A stretch of 36,042 bases of DNA from Betaproteobacteria bacterium. GTDB lineage: Bacteria; Pseudomonadota; Gammaproteobacteria; Burkholderiales; Rhodocyclaceae. Of the stretch, positions 31,240 through 36,042 are shown piece by piece (the first letter of the stretch is position 1; the number at the start of each line of letters is the position of its first letter). Made by a program: the position numbers and the translations under genes. The notes below the pieces were generated by a model, which saw nothing but the letters and a program-made list of their open reading frames with translations, did not search any database and was not told the origin of the DNA. Where the stretch lies: the NCBI GenBank assembly GCA_028065725.1, contig JAPTVL010000495.1:1-36042 (forward strand). Reading direction: 5' to 3'.

Positions 31240-33197
31240 ACCTCCCCAGTCAAGCCCCGGTGGTACGGGTACGGGGCTTTGCCAAGCGTTACGGCAAGCG
31301 CGTGGCGGTGGATGGCGTGAACTTCGATATCCGGACGGGCGAAATCCATGGGCTCATCGGTCCGGACGGGGCGGGCAAGTCGAGTCTGATGAAGGCGATT
31401 GCCGGGGTGCTCGCCTTCGACGCAGGCAGTGTCGAGGTCTTCGGCGTGACGCTCGACTCGGAAGCCGCCTGCGAGCGCATCAAGGACCGAATCGGCCTGA
31501 TGCCTCAGGGTCTGGGGCTTAACCTTTACCCGGAGCTTTCCGTCGAGGAAAACATCGACTTCTTCGCCCGGCTGCGCTTGGTGGCGGAAAAGGATCTGGC
31601 CGAACGCAAGGGGAAGCTGCTCGCCATGACGCGGCTCGAAAGGTTTCGGGACAGGCCGATGAAACAGCTCTCCGGCGGCATGAAACAGAAGCTGGGCCTG
31701 GTCTGTACCCTCGTTCACGAACCAGGGCTTTTGATCCTCGATGAGCCCACCACCGGAGTCGATCCTGTTTCGCGTAGAGACTTCTGGGCCATTCTCTCCG
31801 AATTGGTGGCGGAACGCGGTATCACTGCTCTCGTGTCCACGGCCTACATGGACGAGGCCAGCCGCTTCCACCGCTTGGTGCTGATGTATGGAGGGCGGTT
31901 TCTTGCCAAAGGCACGCCGGCGGAAATCCAGGCGCTTGCCGCCGGCAGCACGGTGCTCGTAAACGCAACTCCGCAAGAGGAGGCCTTCGTCAAGCTGCGA
32001 GAGTTGTTTCCCCAGGTAGAGACACTGGGTCCCCGCTTGTGCGTGTTTGCCGACGGCTTGCTGCCGGACGACGCGGCACGCAAGGTGGGACAGGCCTTGG
32101 AGGGATTCGACGTGAGCGAGATTCAAGCCGCCGAGCCCGACCCGGAAGATGCCTTCATCGCCATTCTGCGGCAGCGCGGCTTGTTTCACGACGAGCACCG
32201 GGCGGAATCTGCCGCTACGCCAGCCGCGATTTCAAGTCGTGGCGGCGATGCCGTCGAGGCGTCCGGGTTGACCCGCGACTTCGGCGCCTTTCGGGCGGTG
32301 GACGCGGTGTCCTTTCGGGTGGCCGAAGGCGCGGTCTTCGGGCTGCTGGGCGCCAACGGCGCCGGCAAGACCACGGTCATCAAGATGCTCACCGGCCTCC
32401 TGCGGCCGAGTGGGGGCGTCGCCCGGGTAGCAGGCGTCGACATGCGCGCCGCTGGCCAAGCCTTCAAGGAGCGCATCGGCTACATGTCCCAAGCATTTTC
32501 CCTGTACACCGATCTCACGGTGACGGAAAACATCGACCTTTATGCCGGCATCTACGGGCTGTGTCGCGAAGAGGCAGGCCGTCGTCGCAGATGGGTCATT
32601 GCCACGGCCGGACTGGAGGGTCACGAAGCAGACCGGGCGGCGAGCCTCCCCATGGGACTCAGGCAGCGGCTCGCCTTGGGGTGCGCCCTGGTGCACCGGC
32701 CCCGCGTGCTGTTTCTGGACGAGCCGACCTCCGGGGTCGATCCCGTTGGACGGCGTCAATTCTGGGACATCCTGTTCCGGCTTTCGCGGGAAGAAGGAGT
32801 GGCGGTGCTGGTCACGACGCATTACATGTCGGAAGTGGAGCATTGCGACCGTCTCGCTTTGATGTACGCCGGCCGCATCGTCGCGGACGCCACTCCGGCG
32901 CAGATGAAGCGCGAACTGGAAGCGGAAGCCGGCTCCCTGCTCGAACTCGAGGTATCCGATCCGGGCCGGGCGGCTGCGCGGCTTAGGGTGCTGGGTTTCA
33001 AGGATGCCGCGCTTTTCGGCAGGCGTGTCCATCTGCTCTCCCGGGTGCCGGAACAAGATATGGTGTATCTTCGGAAAATGCTGGGCGAAAGCGGGATCGA
33101 CGTTGCGCGAATCGCGCCATGTCCGGTTTCCATGGAGGACGTGTTCGTCTACCGCGTCAGCGCCCTCGAAGCCGGCGAGCGGAAGGCGTCCGGATGA
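31218..33197 (+). CDS. Tandem ABC ATPase, YbhF-like
   Basis: This 659-residue protein contains two fused ATPase domains. Domain 1 has Walker A GPDGAGKSS (48-56), signature LSGGMKQK and Walker B LLILDEPTTGVD. Domain 2 has Walker A GANGAGKTT (about residue 378) and Walker B VLFLDEPTSGVD, but its signature is degenerate, LPMGLRQR in place of LSGGQ. The GPDG/GANG pair and the fused layout match YbhF and the ATPase part of RbbA. It powers the two ABC-2 permeases downstream. The start overlaps the adaptor and the stop overlaps the next gene (ATGA). Confidence 0.92.
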   Translation: MDEAALVDLPSQAPVVRVRGFAKRYGKRVAVDGVNFDIRTGEIHGLIGPDGAGKSSLMKAIAGVLAFDAGSVEVFGVTLDSEAACERIKDRIGLMPQGLGLNLYPELSVEENIDFFARLRLVAEKDLAERKGKLLAMTRLERFRDRPMKQLSGGMKQKLGLVCTLVHEPGLLILDEPTTGVDPVSRRDFWAILSELVAERGITALVSTAYMDEASRFHRLVLMYGGRFLAKGTPAEIQALAAGSTVLVNATPQEEAFVKLRELFPQVETLGPRLCVFADGLLPDDAARKVGQALEGFDVSEIQAAEPDPEDAFIAILRQRGLFHDEHRAESAATPAAISSRGGDAVEASGLTRDFGAFRAVDAVSFRVAEGAVFGLLGANGAGKTTVIKMLTGLLRPSGGVARVAGVDMRAAGQAFKERIGYMSQAFSLYTDLTVTENIDLYAGIYGLCREEAGRRRRWVIATAGLEGHEADRAASLPMGLRQRLALGCALVHRPRVLFLDEPTSGVDPVGRRQFWDILFRLSREEGVAVLVTTHYMSEVEHCDRLALMYAGRIVADATPAQMKRELEAEAGSLLELEVSDPGRAAARLRVLGFKDAALFGRRVHLLSRVPEQDMVYLRKMLGESGIDVARIAPCPVSMEDVFVYRVSALEAGERKASG

Positions 33198-34348
33198 ACG
33201 CGAAACGCATCCTCGCCGTGGCCCTCAAGGAATGGCGCGAGATTCTGCGGGACCGGCTGTTCTTCGCCCTCGCGTTCGTGGTGCCGCCCGCCCTCATGCT
33301 GATATTCGGCTACGGGTTCTCCCTCGACGTGGAGAACGTGCCGTTCGCGGTTGTTGACTACGACAGGACGCCGCTGAGTCGCGAGTACGCGTATCGTTTC
33401 ATCGGTTCGCGCTATTTCGACTTCGAGGGCTATGCGGCCAACGAGCGCGAACTCGATCCGCTGCTGAAGGACAACAGGATCCGCGCTGCCATCGTCATCC
33501 CGCCGGGCTTCCAGAAAACCCTGCGGGCAGGCGGCGCTGCACACGTGCAATCCTTCATCGACGGCACGATCCCTTCCCGCGCCCAGACTACCAAGGGCTA
33601 TGTCGCCGCCATCAACGAGAATTTCAGCATGGCGTCGCTGGCGCAGCACGTTTCGCGGCTGCGAGGGTTGCCCCTGGATCAGGCGCGCGAGCGGGTCCAG
33701 CCGGTGAGCCTGGAGGTGCGCTACCTCTACAACCAGAGCGCGAAGAGCATCTGGTCCATCGCCCCGAAGTTGATCATGCTGGTGATGATATTCGCGCCCC
33801 CATTGCTGACGGCGGTGGGTATTGTGCGCGAGAAGGAAACTGGATCGATCTACAATATCTACGCTTCGACCGTCAGCCGCGGTGAGTTTCTGCTCGGAAA
33901 GCTCGCGCCCTACGTCGCCATCTCCGTCGTCAACGTGGTTGTACTGTGGCTTCTGGCGACGCAGCTTTTTGGGGCCCCGTTCAAGGGCAATCCACTTTTC
34001 TTCTTTCTCGCCTCCGTACTGTTTGTGGTCTGCACCACCGGCATCGGTCTGCTGGTCTCCTTGCTGGTCCGGACCCAACTGGCTGCGACGGTGGTGACCG
34101 CGGTCCTGACGATGGTGCCAGCGCTGGACTATTCCGGTTTTCTGATGCCGGTGGAGTCGCTTGCGGGAGAAGGCGGGGTCGAGGCGCGTCTGCTGCCTGC
34201 TATGTATTACACGAATATTGTCGTGGGCAGTTTCCTCAAGGGGGTCGGCTTTGAAGTACTCTGGGTGGACCTGCTGGCCTTGGCCGGCTACACCGTGGCC
34301 CTGTTTGTCGCAGGTTATTTGCTGTTCCACAAGAGGCCGAGGACATGA
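33194..34348 (+). CDS. ABC-2 permease, YbhS-like
   Basis: This 384-residue membrane protein has an N-terminal helix (about 24-44), a periplasmic domain (about 50-215), and five or six C-terminal helices beginning at IAPKLIMLVMIFAPPLLTAVG. REKETGSIYNIYASTVSRGEF is the ABC-2 signature region after the second helix. It starts and ends with four-base ATGA overlaps and so is made together with its neighbours. It forms a probable heterodimer with the next permease. Drug or toxic compound export is the known role of YbhFSR; here the ArsR regulator points to a different inducer. Confidence 0.9.
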   Translation: MNAKRILAVALKEWREILRDRLFFALAFVVPPALMLIFGYGFSLDVENVPFAVVDYDRTPLSREYAYRFIGSRYFDFEGYAANERELDPLLKDNRIRAAIVIPPGFQKTLRAGGAAHVQSFIDGTIPSRAQTTKGYVAAINENFSMASLAQHVSRLRGLPLDQARERVQPVSLEVRYLYNQSAKSIWSIAPKLIMLVMIFAPPLLTAVGIVREKETGSIYNIYASTVSRGEFLLGKLAPYVAISVVNVVVLWLLATQLFGAPFKGNPLFFFLASVLFVVCTTGIGLLVSLLVRTQLAATVVTAVLTMVPALDYSGFLMPVESLAGEGGVEARLLPAMYYTNIVVGSFLKGVGFEVLWVDLLALAGYTVALFVAGYLLFHKRPRT

Positions 34349-35511
34349 ACGCACGCGTGAATTGGCCTCGGACTGCCGTGTGGTGGCGCAGGCTGGGGGT
34401 CATGACCGCCAAGGAAATCCGGCAGTTGCTGCGCGACCCCGTCCTGCTGTCGTTCATGGCCTTCCTTTTCACCGTGAACATCTACCTCCAGGGCTCCAGC
34501 GTCAGCATGCAACTGAATCGCGCCGCATTGGTGGTGCAGGACGCCGATCACAGCGCCGCATCGCGGGAGCTGATCCATCGCTTCCGCCCGCCGTATTTTC
34601 GCCTGGATGGCGAGGTCGACAGCTCCCGGCAAGCGATCGGGCTGCTGGACAGGGGAGAGGCGATGGTGACGCTGGACATCCCACCGCGCTTCCAGGAATC
34701 GCTGCTCAGGGGCGAATCCGCGTCCGTGCTGATGCAGGTCGACGCCACCCACCCGATGCCCGCTTTTCTCGCCTCCAGCTATGCGGCGAGGATCGTCGGC
34801 CAGTTCGGGCTGGAGGTGGCCCTGGCGCGCGAGGGCTTGTCCAGCGGTAGCTTGGAAGACCTGCCGGTGGTCATCGACGATCAGCGCGTCTGGTTTAACC
34901 CCAATCAGAAAGACACCTGGTTCATGCCCATCTCGGAACTGCTGGAGGGCATCACCCTTTTTGCCATCCTGCTGCCGGCCGCAGCCATGGTGAGGGAGAA
35001 GGAACGGGGGACGATGGAGCAGCTGTTGGTCTCGCCGCTCTCGCCATTCCAGATCATGTTCCCCAAGGTGATCGCGATGACGCTCGTGATTCTGGTCGGA
35101 ATGAGCTTAAGCCTGTTCGCGGTTCTGGGGCCGATGTTCCAGGTGCCGATGCGAGGCAGCCTGCCGCTCTTCTACTTCGTCACTACCTTGTACGTGTTCG
35201 CCAACGCGGGGCTGGGCCTGTTCGCCGCCACCATCGCGCGCAACTTGGCCCAGGTGGGCCTGTTGAGCCTGCTCATCGTGGCGCCGATCATCCTCCTTTC
35301 CGGACTGTGGACGCCGCCAGAGGCGATGCCGACCTGGATGCGCTGGGCCACGATGGCCTCACCGCTGCGCCACTACATCGACGCCGCCTACGGCATCCTG
35401 CTCAAGGGCGCCGGCCTCGATCTGCTGTGGGACTCGGTGCTGGCTATAGGCGTTTTGGGGGCGTTGATCTTCTCGTTCGGAATGCGCCGCTTCCGCGGGC
35501 AGTTTGCATGA
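34345..35511 (+). CDS. ABC-2 permease, YbhR-like
   Basis: This 388-residue protein has the same architecture as the preceding permease: a first helix near residues 33-52, a periplasmic domain, then helices from about residue 195 (ELLEGITLFAILLPAAAMVREKERGTMEQLL) to the end. The motif REKERGTMEQLLVSPLSPFQ is typical of YbhR/YhhJ. It is the last gene of the operon. The short space after it (47 bases) has no clear terminator. Confidence 0.9.
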   Translation: MNARVNWPRTAVWWRRLGVMTAKEIRQLLRDPVLLSFMAFLFTVNIYLQGSSVSMQLNRAALVVQDADHSAASRELIHRFRPPYFRLDGEVDSSRQAIGLLDRGEAMVTLDIPPRFQESLLRGESASVLMQVDATHPMPAFLASSYAARIVGQFGLEVALAREGLSSGSLEDLPVVIDDQRVWFNPNQKDTWFMPISELLEGITLFAILLPAAAMVREKERGTMEQLLVSPLSPFQIMFPKVIAMTLVILVGMSLSLFAVLGPMFQVPMRGSLPLFYFVTTLYVFANAGLGLFAATIARNLAQVGLLSLLIVAPIILLSGLWTPPEAMPTWMRWATMASPLRHYIDAAYGILLKGAGLDLLWDSVLAIGVLGALIFSFGMRRFRGQFA

Positions 35512-35558
35512 AAGGTGCGCTTCGCGATGATCGACCCTCGGACTCCTGCAGGAGATAC

Positions 35559-36042
35559 CTACATGCGGCAGGGTCGCGGCCGAAGCCGGTGCCCTGCCGT
35601 GAGGCACAGACTAAGCCAAAACGCGCCTGCGCTCCAACCGGCCAGCACATCGCTTAGAAAATGAACACCCAGATACACGCGGCTTACGCCCACCCAGAAG
35701 ACGACGGCGGCGCAGACCGAAACGAAAAGGTACCACCGTACCGGACGGTCGCCCGGCATCCGATAAAGCCGCGTACCCAAATACGCCACGATGCCGTAAA
35801 ACAATACGGCGCCCAAGGCGTGGCCGCTCGGGAAACTGTAACCTTGAACCGCCGTGAGCCAGTCGCCGTCGGGGCGGGCGCGCTGAAACGCGGCCTTGAG
35901 GATGAGATGCAGCACAGCGCCCCCGGCCAGAATCACGCCGGCGGTGAAAAGCTCTCGCCAGAACGAGAGATAAAGGAGAACCCCGGCAAGGCCGAGGCTC
36001 GAAACAAAAAGCAGGCGGGGATCGCCGAAAAAGGACACGAGC
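35559..36042 (-). CDS. PAP2-family phosphatase (5' end outside window)
   Basis: The frame is open to the window edge, so the N-terminus is missing. The three PAP2 motifs are all present: KAAFQRARP (KxxxxxxRP), PSGH in YSFPSGHALG, and SRVYLGVHFLSD (SRxxxxxHxxxD). Several membrane helices surround them. Such enzymes remove phosphate from lipid phosphates such as undecaprenyl pyrophosphate or phosphatidic acid on the periplasmic side. It converges with the efflux operon and appears unrelated to it. Confidence 0.88.
   Translation of the reverse strand, partial: LVSFFGDPRLLFVSSLGLAGVLLYLSFWRELFTAGVILAGGAVLHLILKAAFQRARPDGDWLTAVQGYSFPSGHALGAVLFYGIVAYLGTRLYRMPGDRPVRWYLFVSVCAAVVFWVGVSRVYLGVHFLSDVLAGWSAGAFWLSLCLTAGHRLRPRPCRM

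Noticed and set aside
33149..34354. Long minus-strand frame opposite the YbhS-like permease
   Set aside because: No hydrophobic helices or motifs; the plus-strand gene fits the operon with ATGA overlaps.

Overview
The window looks like chromosomal DNA, or an integrated island, of a GC-rich proteobacterium. A betaproteobacterium is my best guess, from the protein families and operon partners rather than from any marker gene. It is dominated by metal handling and periplasmic thiol chemistry, and many gene remnants lie between the intact genes.

Bases 1-8200 are an iron region. It holds a P19-type iron protein (5' end cut off by the window), a porin, and an FtrD/NapH-like membrane iron-sulfur protein. 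Between and after these lie the tail of an FTR1 permease and a collapsed FeoA-FeoB remnant. A complete Fbp-type ferric ABC transporter (ATPase, permease, binding protein) follows, its three genes on alternating strands, with Fur-like sites in both promoter regions.

Bases 8300-22380 contain two sets of genes led by almost identical CadC-type ArsR/SmtB repressors (120 of 126 residues identical). Set 1 runs repressor, an MtrA-like corrinoid-type protein with added Cys-rich ends, a DUF2933 membrane peptide, CcmG, CcdA and DsbC, then the last 52 codons of trkA and an intact trkH. Set 2 runs repressor, P1B metal ATPase, a small exported protein, an FtsX/MacB-like permease and its ATPase, a TlpA-like thioredoxin, a SAM methyltransferase, an SCO protein and a free-standing DsbD N-terminal domain. 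A dsbA gene lies between the sets on the other strand. Together this suggests metal-responsive control of metal export plus delivery of reductant to periplasmic thiols. The MtrA-like gene under a soft-metal sensor is the most unusual item.

Bases 22370-28470 are a scrap zone. Remnants of a recombinase-like protein, a DUF736 plasmid/ICE protein, an IS1182-type transposase and a CadA-type HMA domain surround a lipoprotein, a CadR/PbrR-like MerR protein lacking two metal-ligand cysteines, an apparently intact IS110 element and a MerR-SDR pair.

Bases 28499-35511 hold a SHOCT peptide, a Met/Gly-rich Spy-like protein, an ArsR regulator and a YbhGFSR-like efflux operon (HlyD adaptor, tandem ATPase, two ABC-2 permeases). 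A PAP2 phosphatase runs off the right edge. I saw no rRNA, tRNA or CRISPR array. All family assignments come from reading motifs and remembered family sequences; no database was searched.
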